Shown here: one piece after another, positions 26,759 through 35,380 of the stretch
Position numbering within the stretch: the first letter of the stretch is position 1
Layout of the letters: every line of letters starts with the position of its first letter
NCBI RefSeq assembly: GCF_030815485.1
Contig: NZ_JAUSWV010000002.1
Span: 5,332,001-5,396,000, forward strand
From: Streptomyces rishiriensis
GTDB lineage: Bacteria; Actinomycetota; Actinomycetes; Streptomycetales; Streptomycetaceae
Direction: 5' to 3'
DNA: 64,000 bases
The notes under the pieces: model-generated
Databases searched by the model: none
The model's input: only the letters and a program-made list of their open reading frames with translations
What the model was told of the DNA's origin: nothing
Made by a program: the position numbers and the translations under genes

Positions 26759-27586
26759 GTGAGCGGTGTCGGGAGCGGTGTCATGAGCGAGGAGCGGTTC
26801 GGGGAGTTCGTCCTGGTGCGGCGGCACGGGGACGGCGGGCACGTCGCCGAGCTGGTCCTCGACCGGCCGAAGGCCATGAACGCCGTCTCCACCGACATGG
26901 CGCGGTCCATCGCCGGGGCCTGCGCGGCGCTCGGCGGGGAGCGGGACGTGCGGGTGGTGGTGCTGACCTCGACGCACGAGCGGGCGTTCTGCGTCGGCGC
27001 CGACCTCAAGGAGCGGAACTCCTTCAGCGACGCCGAGCTGCTGCGGCAGCGGCCCCTCACCCGCGCCGCGTACACCGGGGTGCTGGAGCTGCCGGTGCCC
27101 TCGGTCGCGGCGGTGCACGGCTTCGCGCTGGGCGGCGGCTTCGAACTGGCGCTGGCGTGCGACGTGATCGTGGCGGACGGTACGGCCGTGGTCGGGCTGC
27201 CTGAGGTGTCGGTCGGCGTGATCCCCGGCGGCGGCGGGACCCAGTTGCTGCCGCGCCGGGTGGGGGCGGCGCGGGCGGCCGAGCTGGTGTTCACGGCGCG
27301 CCGGGTGGCGGCGGCCGAGGCGCGGGACCTGGGTCTGGTGGACGTCCTGGTGGACGAGGGGCGGGACCGGGAGGAGGCGCTGGCACTGGCCGCGCGGATC
27401 GCGGGCAACTCGCCCGTGGGCCTGCGGGCGGCGAAGCGGGCGCTGCGCCTGGGGCAGGGACTGGAGCTGCGGGCCGGGCTCGAGATCGAGGACGCCGCGT
27501 GGCGGGCGGTGGCCTTCTCCGGGGACCGGGCGGAGGGCGTGGCGGCCTTCAACGAGAAGCGGAAGCCGCAATGGCCGGGCGAGTGA
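26759..27586 (+). CDS. Enoyl-CoA hydratase/isomerase family protein
   Basis: Crotonase-fold enzyme, 275 residues from GTG 26759, with GGAGGG centred 11 bases upstream. ATG 26783 is an alternative. The acyl-CoA oxyanion holes are CVGADLKER and FALGGGFELALACD. The hydratase glutamates are expected in this second segment and in VGLPEVSVGVIPGGGGTQLLPRRVG, where the E is present. It likely acts in beta-oxidation of short acyl-CoAs. The AccR-type box immediately upstream ties it to short-chain acyl-CoA control along with the carboxylase genes. Confidence 0.9.
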   Translation: MSGVGSGVMSEERFGEFVLVRRHGDGGHVAELVLDRPKAMNAVSTDMARSIAGACAALGGERDVRVVVLTSTHERAFCVGADLKERNSFSDAELLRQRPLTRAAYTGVLELPVPSVAAVHGFALGGGFELALACDVIVADGTAVVGLPEVSVGVIPGGGGTQLLPRRVGAARAAELVFTARRVAAAEARDLGLVDVLVDEGRDREEALALAARIAGNSPVGLRAAKRALRLGQGLELRAGLEIEDAAWRAVAFSGDRAEGVAAFNEKRKPQWPGE

Positions 27587-27685
27587 GGCAGCCGCGGGCC
27601 GGCGACACGCGACCGGACGTGCGCTCATCACTCTGCGTACCGCTTCGGTGTCCCCTTTCGGGCTGAATGTCCCTAGCCTGGGGAG

Positions 27686-28828
27686 ATGGGTGAGGACAGA
27701 CGCCTGGTGGCCGTGGTGGCGCTCGCGCAGGGGATGGCGGCCGCGCACACCCCCCGCGAGTCCTGGCGCGCGGCCGCACTCGGGGCCTGCCGGGCGCTCT
27801 CCGGCGGCTTCGCCGCGCTCTCGGTGTGGGAGCGGGACCTCGGGCGGCTGCGCGTTCTGGTGAACGTGGGGGACCGGGCCGCCGACGAGGACGAGTTCCC
27901 GGAGAGCGAGGCCTATCCGGTGCACCAGTTCCCCGAGATCACCGAGTTCCTGCACGAGCGCTGGGTGGCCGGCGGGGAGCCCGACGCCTGGGTGGAGACG
28001 GCTCAGGGGCCCGCCGCAGGGAGCCCCGGCTACTGCCATCAGCGGGTCGCCGCCCTGCGCCGCCGGGGCCGCGGCTCCTGTGTGGTCGCGCCGATCGTGC
28101 TGCACGGCCGCGCCTGGGGCGAGCTGTACGTCGCCCGTTCCGTGGGCACTCCCGTCTTCGACCGGGCCGACGCCGACTTCGCCACCGTCCTCGCCGCCGT
28201 CGTCGCCGCCGGGCTCGCCCAGACCGAGCGGCTCGAGGAGGCCCGCCGGCTCGCCTTCACCGACGCGCTCACCGGTCTGGCCAACCGCCGCGCCGTCGAC
28301 GTACGACTGGAGGAGGCGGTCGAGCGGCATCGCGCGGAGGGGATCGTCGTCAGCCTGGTGGTGTGCGACCTCAACGGGCTGAAGCGGGTCAACGACACCC
28401 TCGGGCACGCCGTCGGAGACCGGCTCCTGGAGCGGTTCGGGTCGGTGCTGTCGCTGTGCGGGGCCATGCTGCCCGGCGCGCTGGCCGCCCGGCTCGGCGG
28501 CGACGAGTTCTGTCTGCTGGCCGTCGGGCCGCTCGCCGACGATGTCGTCAAGGTCGCCGACGAGCTCTGCCGGCGGGCCGGTGAGCTGGAGCTCGGGGAG
28601 GGGGTGGCCTGCGGGGTCGCCTCCACCGAGGACCCCATCGGGCCGGTGTCCTCCGCCCGCAGGCTGTTCCGGCTGGCCGACGCCGCCCAGTACCGGGCCA
28701 AGGCGGTGCGGGCCGCCCGGCCGGTGGTCGCCGGGCGGGAAGGTCCCGACGATCCCGTCGTGCGCCTCGCCGACGAGCCCCCCCACGAGCGGGCCGGCGA
28801 GCGGCGGCGGTTCAGGGGGCGGCGCTGA
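27686..28828 (+). CDS. cdgE: GAF-GGDEF diguanylate cyclase
   Basis: 380 residues. A GAF-type sensor domain covers about 20-185 (LGACRALSGGFAALSVWERD, GSCVVAPIVLHGRAWGELYVARS). A GGDEF domain covers about 190-345, with DALTGLANRRAVD, CDLNGLKRVNDTLGHAVGD and an intact active-site loop LGGDEFCL, so it should make cyclic di-GMP. The C-terminal tail is basic. Cyclic di-GMP controls development through BldD in Streptomyces. The symbol follows my recollection that the GAF-GGDEF protein at this locus is CdgE. It is transcribed alone upstream of hutH. Confidence 0.88.
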   Translation: MGEDRRLVAVVALAQGMAAAHTPRESWRAAALGACRALSGGFAALSVWERDLGRLRVLVNVGDRAADEDEFPESEAYPVHQFPEITEFLHERWVAGGEPDAWVETAQGPAAGSPGYCHQRVAALRRRGRGSCVVAPIVLHGRAWGELYVARSVGTPVFDRADADFATVLAAVVAAGLAQTERLEEARRLAFTDALTGLANRRAVDVRLEEAVERHRAEGIVVSLVVCDLNGLKRVNDTLGHAVGDRLLERFGSVLSLCGAMLPGALAARLGGDEFCLLAVGPLADDVVKVADELCRRAGELELGEGVACGVASTEDPIGPVSSARRLFRLADAAQYRAKAVRAARPVVAGREGPDDPVVRLADEPPHERAGERRRFRGRR

Positions 28829-28917
28829 GGGTGCGACCAGGGTGTGACCTATTCGGTAAGGGGTGAACCCGGTACCCACTGGTGACTTCCTGGTCTTCAC
28901 TGCGTACGCTCCTGAAT

Positions 28918-30492
28918 ATGTATATGCACACTGTGGTGGTGGGGACGTCCGGGGTCACCGAGTCCGACGTGCTCGCCGTGGCGCGCGACGGCGCCAGGAT
29001 CGAGCTCTCCGAGGAGGCCGTGGCGGCCCTCGCCGCGGCCCGCGAGATCGTGGACGCCCTGGCGGCCAAGCCCGAGCCCGTATACGGCGTCTCCACCGGG
29101 TTCGGCGCCCTCGCCACCCGGCACATCAGCCCGGAGCTGCGCGCCCAGCTGCAGCGCAACATCGTCCGCTCGCACGCCGCCGGCATGGGCCCGCGGGTCG
29201 AGCGCGAGGTCGTGCGGGCGCTGATGTTCCTGCGGCTGAAGACCCTCTGCTCCGGGCACACCGGCGTCAGGCCCGAGGTCGCGCAGACCATGGCCGACAT
29301 CCTCAACGCCGGCATCACCCCGGTCGTGCACGAGTACGGCTCACTCGGCTGCTCCGGCGACCTGGCCCCGCTGTCACACTGCGCCCTCACCCTCATGGGG
29401 GAAGGCGACGCGGAGGGCCCGGACGGCACCGTACGGCCCGCCGGCGAACTGCTCGCCGAGCACGGGATCGCCCCCGTCGAGCTGCGCGAGAAGGAGGGAC
29501 TGGCGCTCCTCAACGGCACCGACGGCATGCTCGGCATGCTGGTCATGGCCCTCGCCGACCTCGACATGCTCTACAAGTCCGCCGACATCACGGCCGCGCT
29601 CAGCCTGGAGGCCCTGCTCGGCACCGACAAGGTGCTCGCCCCCGAGCTGCACGCCATCCGCCCGCACCCGGGGCAGGCCGCCTCGGCCGCCAACATGCTG
29701 GCCGTGCTGGCGGGTTCGGAACTCACCGGCCACCACCAGGACGACGCGCCCCGGGTCCAGGACGCCTACTCGGTGCGCTGTGCGCCGCAGGTCGCCGGCG
29801 CGGGCCGCGACACCATGGCGCACGCGCGGCTCGTCGCCGAGCGGGAGCTGGCCTCGGCCGTCGACAACCCGGTGGTGCTGCTCGGGGACACCTCCCAGGC
29901 TCTCGGCACCGGGGGCGGCCGGGTCGAGTCCAACGGCAACTTCCACGGCGCGCCGGTCGCCTACGTCCTGGACTTCCTGGCCATCGCCGTCGCCGACCTC
30001 GCCTCCATCGCCGAGCGGCGCACCGACCGGCTGCTGGACAAGAACCGCAGCCACGGCCTTCCGCCGTTCCTCGCCGACGACGCCGGTGTCGACTCGGGGC
30101 TGATGATCGCCCAGTACACGCAGGCCGCGCTGGTCAGCGAGCTGAAGAGGCTGGCGGTGCCGGCGTCCGCCGACTCGATCCCGTCCTCGGCGATGCAGGA
30201 GGACCATGTGTCGATGGGCTGGTCCGCGGCCCGCAAGCTGCGCACCGCCGTCGACAACCTCACGCGTGTGATCGCCGTCGAGCTGTACGCCGCCACCCGC
30301 GGTGTGGAGCTGCGCGAGGGGCTGACCCCGGCCCCGGCCACCCGGGCGGTCATCGAGGCCGTGCGCAAGGCGGGCGTCCAGGGCCCGGGCCCGGACCGCT
30401 TCCTCGCGCCCGACCTCGCGGCGGCGGACGCCTTCGTGCGCGAGGGACGGCTCGTCGCCGCGGTGGAGCCGGTCACCGGACCCCTGCGCTAG
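28918..30492 (+). CDS. hutH: Histidine ammonia-lyase
   Basis: 524 residues from ATG 28918. It converts histidine to urocanate, the first step of histidine use. The MIO prosthetic group forms from Cys145-Ser146-Gly147 in GSLGCSGDLAPLSH, with Cys where most HALs have Ala; Streptomyces griseus HutH has the same triad as I recall. Other active-site segments: YGVSTGFGALA, NGTDGMLGM, RVQDAYSVRCAPQV, ESNGNFHGAP and QEDHVSMGW. ATG 28924 (MHTVVV) is a close alternative. No ribosome site precedes either, so the mRNA may be leaderless. A perfect terminator follows. No other hut gene is nearby, which is usual in Streptomyces. Confidence 0.95.
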   Translation: MYMHTVVVGTSGVTESDVLAVARDGARIELSEEAVAALAAAREIVDALAAKPEPVYGVSTGFGALATRHISPELRAQLQRNIVRSHAAGMGPRVEREVVRALMFLRLKTLCSGHTGVRPEVAQTMADILNAGITPVVHEYGSLGCSGDLAPLSHCALTLMGEGDAEGPDGTVRPAGELLAEHGIAPVELREKEGLALLNGTDGMLGMLVMALADLDMLYKSADITAALSLEALLGTDKVLAPELHAIRPHPGQAASAANMLAVLAGSELTGHHQDDAPRVQDAYSVRCAPQVAGAGRDTMAHARLVAERELASAVDNPVVLLGDTSQALGTGGGRVESNGNFHGAPVAYVLDFLAIAVADLASIAERRTDRLLDKNRSHGLPPFLADDAGVDSGLMIAQYTQAALVSELKRLAVPASADSIPSSAMQEDHVSMGWSAARKLRTAVDNLTRVIAVELYAATRGVELREGLTPAPATRAVIEAVRKAGVQGPGPDRFLAPDLAAADAFVREGRLVAAVEPVTGPLR

Positions 30493-30493
30493 C

Positions 30494-30535
30494 GCGAAGG
30501 GGCCCCACCGCACGGCTGCGGTGGGGCCCCTTCGC
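30494..30535. terminator. Strong bidirectional terminator
   Basis: A perfect 19-bp inverted repeat (arms 30494-30512 and 30517-30535) with a CGGC loop, starting at the hutH stop and ending 16 bases before the stop of the convergent lipoprotein gene. Confidence 0.85.
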
Positions 30536-30551
30536 TGTGCGGGGGACGGAG

Positions 30552-31334
30552 CTACTTCAGCTTGGCGATCTGCGCGTCGACCACGGCCGCCGGGACGGCG
30601 CCCATGTCGCCGCCCTTGGCCATCGCGGCGAAGTTCACCGTGTAGAACGTCGCGACGGTGTTGCCCTTGCGTACCACCGCGGTGTGGAAGGTGGCGGTGC
30701 CCGCGCCGTCCATGTCGACGTCCTCGGTGAACGCCACCACCTCGTCGCCCTTCGCGGCGCCCTTCTCCGCGGCGACCTTGGTGACCTTGGTCTTCTCACC
30801 GTCGGCCGTCAGGGCGAACCCGCCGGCACAGGCCGTCACACCGTCGGAGACGGCCTTCATGGCCTTCTCGGCGCCGTCGCCCGCGTACGAGGAGAGACCC
30901 ACGAACGTCATGTCGACGTCGAAGGCGTCCGCGAGGTCCTCCGGCTGCGCGGTGGCGGTCGACGCCTTGTCCTCGGAGACCGAGTTGCTGGCGTTCGCGT
31001 CCGTGTCGCCCGGGGCGAGAGCGGCCGTGGCCCAGGCGAGCGGGTCGCAGGCCGGCTTGTCGGTCTTCACGGCCGTCTTGGAGGCCGGCAGGGTGTCGTC
31101 GCCCGAGGCGGCCTTGTAGCCCTTGAGCTCGCCCTGCGCGAGGAGCAGCTTCTCCAGCTCGGCGGTGGTGAGCGCCTTCGCGGCCGGAGCCGAGGAGGAG
31201 GCGGACGAGGAGGCGGACGCCTTGGAGTCCGCGGAGTCCTCGGACCCCTCGTCCGAGCATGCGGTGAGGAGGGAGAGCGACAGTGCGCCTATTGCGGCGG
31301 TGGCGCACAGCCGTGCCCCCGGTGATCTCTTCAT
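30552..31334 (-). CDS. Secreted lipoprotein of unknown function
   Basis: 260 residues. A signal peptide (KRSPGARLCATAAIGALSLSL) ends in the lipobox LTAC, with lipidated Cys at about residue 26. A Ser/Ala/Asp linker (27-52) precedes a folded domain of about 200 residues with two Cys (PACDPLAW and TACAGGF), likely disulfide-bonded. It resembles LpqN/sensor-domain-like Streptomyces lipoproteins in layout, but I cannot assign a family. Monocistronic, bounded by the hutH terminator. Confidence 0.8.
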   Translation of the reverse strand: MKRSPGARLCATAAIGALSLSLLTACSDEGSEDSADSKASASSSASSSAPAAKALTTAELEKLLLAQGELKGYKAASGDDTLPASKTAVKTDKPACDPLAWATAALAPGDTDANASNSVSEDKASTATAQPEDLADAFDVDMTFVGLSSYAGDGAEKAMKAVSDGVTACAGGFALTADGEKTKVTKVAAEKGAAKGDEVVAFTEDVDMDGAGTATFHTAVVRKGNTVATFYTVNFAAMAKGGDMGAVPAAVVDAQIAKLK

Positions 31335-31377
31335 GAGGCGAACTATGAAGAACCTGTCAAAGGACAGTCAAGTTCAT

Positions 31378-31773
31378 TCAAAAACCCAGACGTTCCCGGC
31401 GAACGGAATAAACCACGAACCCCGCACCCAGGGCGAGGAGCGTTGTTCCGCCGACGACGTACGGGGTCGTGTCGAAACTGCCGGTGTCGGCGAGCCGGAC
31501 GCCGTCGTCGGCCGTGGTGTCGGCCGCAGTATCGGCCGTGGTGTCGGCAGCCGCCCTGGCTGTCGTCCCGGTCGTGCCGTCGGCCGTGCCGGTGGTGGTG
31601 TCGGTGCCGGTCGTGGTCGTCGACGCGGCCCGTGCCTGGGTCGTGATCTGCGTCGTCGTGTCCGTTCTGGCCGGGGTGTCCTGGGACGCGTTCGCGGACG
31701 GGACGAACCACAGGGCGCCCAGCAGGGTCCCCGCGGCGGTGGCGGTCAGCAACGAACGTCGAGCGGATGACAC
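31378..31773 (-). CDS. Small cell-wall protein with LADTG sorting signal
   Basis: 131 residues from GTG 31773. There is a signal peptide (SARRSLLTATAAGTLLGALWFVPSANA), a Thr/Ala/Asp-rich low-complexity stalk (about 30-90), and then the motif LADTG. The motif is followed by a hydrophobic helix (about 105-124) and a basic tail RRERLGF. LAxTG with helix and positive tail is the class E sortase substrate layout of Streptomyces, as in the long chaplins. The stalk consists of imperfect TTTGT and ADTTADT repeats. No sortase gene is in the window. The partner and function are unknown. Confidence 0.75.
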   Translation of the reverse strand: MSSARRSLLTATAAGTLLGALWFVPSANASQDTPARTDTTTQITTQARAASTTTTGTDTTTGTADGTTGTTARAAADTTADTAADTTADDGVRLADTGSFDTTPYVVGGTTLLALGAGFVVYSVRRERLGF

Positions 31774-31882
31774 GGAATATCGATCCCCTTGTGGCGCTGG
31801 CGAATTGGCCGTGTGGTCCGATGCTAATGAAAGTCGCGGGTCGCGGGAAAGCCGCGGGGGCCGTGAGCCGTACGCTCCGGCC

Positions 31883-32239
31883 ATGAGTACTGAAGAGACA
31901 TCACGTTTTGTGCGGATTAGAGTAGAGATTCTCCTCGAGGTGCACGACGAGGACGCCGTGACGACGGCGGCACTGCGGCGGATCGCCGACGACGCGGAGT
32001 TGCCGGACGCCGAGCGCGCGCACGCCGAAGGCGCTGTGACGGAAGACACCGCGGAGGCCCTCGCCTACCTCGTCGACCCGTTCGACCTGGTCGGAGAGGT
32101 GCCCGGGGTGGAACTCCAGCAGGCGTCCTGGTCGAGCGAACGGGTCGACCACGACCCGGATTCGCCGGAGTGGGACCTCGACGAGGATGATGGCGAAGAG
32201 GATGACGAGGCGGACGGCGAAGAGGGCCGCATCGGCTGA
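31883..32239 (+). CDS. Small acidic protein of unknown function
   Basis: 118 residues from ATG 31883. The N-terminal 75 residues look folded (SRFVRIRVEILLEVHDEDAVTTAALRRIAD, then helices). The C-terminus is extremely acidic (about 95-115, runs of Asp and Glu). No domain is recognised. It is divergent from the LADTG protein and followed by a hairpin, and the start has no strong ribosome site. Confidence 0.75.
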   Translation: MSTEETSRFVRIRVEILLEVHDEDAVTTAALRRIADDAELPDAERAHAEGAVTEDTAEALAYLVDPFDLVGEVPGVELQQASWSSERVDHDPDSPEWDLDEDDGEEDDEADGEEGRIG

Positions 32240-32258
32240 GCGTTCCGGGAAACTCGTG

Positions 32259-32286
32259 ACCCCGGACGGCAACCGCCGACCGGGGT
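32259..32286 (+). terminator. Hairpin after the acidic protein gene
   Basis: ACCCCGG at 32259-32265 pairs with CCGGGGT at 32280-32286, followed by TT. Confidence 0.55.
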
Positions 32287-32368
32287 TTCGTCGTCTCAGC
32301 AGACGCACGAACCGACACCCGCACCATCCGCGTCGAGAACGTGGTGTGCCCCACACCTTCGGGAATGT

Positions 32369-32395
32369 GGAACGGGAGGAACCGGTCGTAGCGTT
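32369..32395 (+). promoter_or_regulatory. SigE-type promoter candidate for the L,D-transpeptidase gene
   Basis: GGAAC at 32369-32373, an 18-base spacer, then CGTT at 32392-32395. This matches the reported Streptomyces SigE consensus (GGAAC, 16-18 bases, CGTT). It lies 60 bases upstream of the gene start. SigE governs cell-envelope stress, which fits an L,D-transpeptidase. Confidence 0.7.
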
Positions 32396-32454
32396 GATGG
32401 TCTTGACGGGGACTCTCTGGGTTCTGGTAATCGGCGACGATGGAGAAGCGTGTG

Positions 32455-33702
32455 ATGACGGACAGTAGGCGGCGCCGGGGTCTGATGACCGCGTCCGCAC
32501 TGCTCGGCGGTGTTCTGGTGCTTTCTGCGTGTTCCGGCGGCGACAGTGACGCGGCCGACGGCGGAGGCAGCTCCTCGCAGGCCAAGGCCGACGAGGCGGC
32601 GGCCAAGAAGTCCTCCGAGGCCCAGATCAAGATCACGCCCGCGGACGGCTCGGACAACGCCTCCATCAACAACTCGGCGACCGTCACGGTGAGCAAGGGC
32701 ACGCTCACCGCGGTGACGATGACCACGTCCGAGGGCACGGCCGTCGAGGGCACGCTCTCCGCCGACAAGACCAGCTGGAAGCCGACCACCCAGCTCGAGC
32801 GCTCCACCACCTACAAGGTGGCGGCGGAGGCGAAGGACTCGGGCGGCCTCGTGGCACACGAGAACGCCTCCTTCACGACGGTCTCCCCGGACAACAGCTT
32901 CATAGGCAACTTCACGCCGGAGAACGGTTCGACCGTCGGCGTGGGGATGCCCGTGTCGATCAACTTCAACAAGGAGATCACCAACAAGGCGGCCGTGCAG
33001 AAGGGCGTCACGGTCACCTCCACCAGCGGTCAGGAGGTCGTCTGCCACTGGTTCTCCACCCAGCGGATGGACTGCCGTCCCGAGGACTACTGGAAGGAGA
33101 ACTCCACCGTCACGCTGAAGCTCGCGCTCGACGGAGTGGAGGGCGCCAACGGTGTCTTCGGCGTCCAGCAGAAGACGGTCACCTTCCAGATCGGCCGCAA
33201 CCAGGTCTCCTACGTCGACGCGAAGACCAAGCAGATGAAGGTCACGCACAACGGCGCGGTCATCAAGACCATCCCGATCTCCGCCGGCTCGCCCGACAAC
33301 AAGACGTACGAGGGCCAGATGGTGATGTCGGAGAAGTTCAAGGAGACGCGCATGAACGGCGCGACCGTGGGCTTCACCGATGACGACGGCAAGGGCGAGT
33401 ACGACATCAAGGACGTGCCGCACGCCATCCGCCTCACCAACTCCGGCACCTTCGTGCACGGCAACTACTGGGGTGCGAAGTCCATCTTCGGCTCGGTGAA
33501 CACCAGCCACGGCTGCGTGGGCCTGTCCGACACCAAGGGCGCCAACGACTCGGGCACGGCGGGCTACTGGTTCTACACCAACTCCATCGTCGGCGACGTC
33601 GTGGTGGTCAAGAACACCGGCGACAAGACCGTGTCCCCGGACAACGGCCTCAACGGCTGGAACATGGACTGGGCGCAGTGGAAGGCGGGTTCGGCCGTCT
33701 GA
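32455..33702 (+). CDS. L,D-transpeptidase lipoprotein (YkuD family)
   Basis: 415 residues from ATG 32455, with GGAGAAG 7-13 bases upstream; ATG 32440 is an alternative. The lipobox is LSAC, so the protein is anchored to the outer face of the membrane. Two Ig-like domains follow (about 45-135 and 135-240: ITPADGSDNASINNSATVTV; ENGSTVGVGMPVSINFN). Then the YkuD catalytic domain has HGNYWGAKSIFG and the nucleophile motif SHGCVGL. This makes 3-3 cross-links in peptidoglycan. The SigE-type promoter upstream suggests induction by envelope damage. Confidence 0.94.
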   Translation: MTDSRRRRGLMTASALLGGVLVLSACSGGDSDAADGGGSSSQAKADEAAAKKSSEAQIKITPADGSDNASINNSATVTVSKGTLTAVTMTTSEGTAVEGTLSADKTSWKPTTQLERSTTYKVAAEAKDSGGLVAHENASFTTVSPDNSFIGNFTPENGSTVGVGMPVSINFNKEITNKAAVQKGVTVTSTSGQEVVCHWFSTQRMDCRPEDYWKENSTVTLKLALDGVEGANGVFGVQQKTVTFQIGRNQVSYVDAKTKQMKVTHNGAVIKTIPISAGSPDNKTYEGQMVMSEKFKETRMNGATVGFTDDDGKGEYDIKDVPHAIRLTNSGTFVHGNYWGAKSIFGSVNTSHGCVGLSDTKGANDSGTAGYWFYTNSIVGDVVVVKNTGDKTVSPDNGLNGWNMDWAQWKAGSAV

Positions 33703-33743
33703 CGCACTCCTGACGGTCGCTCCGACAGTCCACCCACAGCTCT

Positions 33744-33771
33744 CCGGTGCCGCCCCCAGGGGCGGCACCGG
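33744..33771 (+). terminator. Hairpin after the L,D-transpeptidase gene
   Basis: A perfect 13-bp stem (33744-33756 with 33759-33771, CCGGTGCCGCCCC and its complement) with a two-base centre. Confidence 0.7.
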
Positions 33772-33856
33772 TGTTTCCGGGGTTGGTCACAGCCTTCTCA
33801 TCGTTCTCTTATTTCGGCCTTATCCCTTCATCACGCGCGGTACCTACCGTGCGGCC

Positions 33857-35335
33857 ATGTTCTTCACCTACCTGAGGCGCGAACTGCGCCGCCGTAGAAA
33901 AGCGGCCCTCGTCGTCGCCTCCGGGCTCGCGCTGGGCATCGCACTGGTCATCGTGGTCACCTCCGTCTCCTCCGGCATGGGGAAGGCCCAGGACAAGGTC
34001 CTCCAGTCCCTGTACGGCCTCGGTACGGACATGACCGTCACCAAGGCCGCCTCGCCCACCGCGAGCGCCTCGGACCGTCCGCGCTTCCAGTTCGACGCGC
34101 AGGACAGCGACTCCGACGCGGAGCAGAGCACCGACCGCGTCATGGTCCAGGGCTTCCAGACCCTGTCGACCGCGACCGTCACCAAGGTCGGCAAGCAGAG
34201 CGGGGTCTCCGACGCCGTCGGCGGACTGAGCCTCCAGGTCCTCAAGGTGGACGGCCAGTTCACCCGCGGCCAGTTCCAGCAGAACGACAACGCGGGCGGC
34301 GCCGGCGGCCAGCAGGGCGGCGGCAACGGCGGTGGCAACGGCCAGCCGCAGGGTGAAGTGCGGGGCGGCGGCGCCGACTTCGACGTCAACAGCTACTCCG
34401 TCTACGGCACCGACGTCACCGAGCCCGAGCTCGGCCCGCTGACCTCCTCGACGATCACCAGCGGCCGCGCCTTCAAGACCACGGAGAACAACGGCAAGGT
34501 CGCGGTCCTCGACTCGGCGTACGCCAAGGAGAAGTCGCTCAAGGTCGGCTCCACGCTGACCATCAGCAAGGTCAAGTTCTCGGTGATCGGCATCGCCACG
34601 GCCGACAGCGGTGACGCCGCCGCCAATGTCTACCTTCCGCTGACCCAGGCTCAGACCCTCAGCGACTCGAAGGACAAGGTCACCACGATCTACGTCAAGG
34701 CGACCGACTCCCAGAAGATCGACAGCGTCAAGTCGACGATCCAGAAGAACGTCTCGGGCACCACGGTGACCACCTCCGCCGACCTCGCGGACACCGTCTC
34801 CGGCTCCCTCTCCACGGCTTCCTCGCTCGCCACCAACGTCGGCAAGTGGCTGTCCATCGCGGTCCTGATCGCCGCCTTTCTGGTCGCCGGTCTCCTCACC
34901 TCTTCGGCGGTCTCCCGTCGCGTCCGCGAGTTCGGCACGCTGAAGGCGCTGGGCTGGAAGTCCGGCCGGGTCACCCGCCAGGTCGTCGGCGAGGCCATGG
35001 TGAACGGTCTGCTGGGCGGCGCCCTGGGCATCGCGCTGGGCCTGGCCGGCGCGTACGTCGTGACCGCCATCAGCCCCACCCTCCAGGCCCAGTTGGGCGG
35101 CGGCGGTGGCGGCGGGGGCCAGGGCGGCCCCGGTGGCGGTGGCGGCGGCTTCGGCGGTGGCGGCCGCCAGGCGGCGGCCAAGACCCTCGACGTGGCGCTG
35201 ACGGCACCGGTGAGCGTCACGACGGTCGCCATCGCGGTGGGCCTCGCCGTGGCCGGCGGTCTGATCGCCGGCGCGTTCGGCGGCTGGCGCGCCTCGCGGC
35301 TGCGTCCGGCCGACGCGCTGCGCCGCGTCGAGTAG
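33857..35335 (+). CDS. MacB/FtsX-type ABC transporter permease
   Basis: 492 residues. An N-terminal membrane helix (about 17-38) precedes a MacB-like periplasmic-type domain (about 40-325). The C-terminal FtsX domain has three helices (about 335-355, 385-410 and 450-475), with REFGTLKALGWKSGRVTRQV typical of the family. Two glycine-rich insertions are unusual: a Gly/Asn/Gln run near residue 145-170 and a Gly run near 414-437, inside the loop before the last helix. The ATPase gene follows after 45 bases. This is the exporter or mechanotransmission class; the substrate is unknown. Confidence 0.9.
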   Translation: MFFTYLRRELRRRRKAALVVASGLALGIALVIVVTSVSSGMGKAQDKVLQSLYGLGTDMTVTKAASPTASASDRPRFQFDAQDSDSDAEQSTDRVMVQGFQTLSTATVTKVGKQSGVSDAVGGLSLQVLKVDGQFTRGQFQQNDNAGGAGGQQGGGNGGGNGQPQGEVRGGGADFDVNSYSVYGTDVTEPELGPLTSSTITSGRAFKTTENNGKVAVLDSAYAKEKSLKVGSTLTISKVKFSVIGIATADSGDAAANVYLPLTQAQTLSDSKDKVTTIYVKATDSQKIDSVKSTIQKNVSGTTVTTSADLADTVSGSLSTASSLATNVGKWLSIAVLIAAFLVAGLLTSSAVSRRVREFGTLKALGWKSGRVTRQVVGEAMVNGLLGGALGIALGLAGAYVVTAISPTLQAQLGGGGGGGGQGGPGGGGGGFGGGGRQAAAKTLDVALTAPVSVTTVAIAVGLAVAGGLIAGAFGGWRASRLRPADALRRVE

Positions 35336-35380
35336 CCGAACCGCCCACCCCTCATACGCACACCAGGAGTTGTTGTCCCC

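Noticed and set aside
27625..27645. BldD-like site upstream of the diguanylate cyclase gene
   Set aside because: Only an AGTGA-type half-site (reverse strand, CATCACT) is visible, without the second half.
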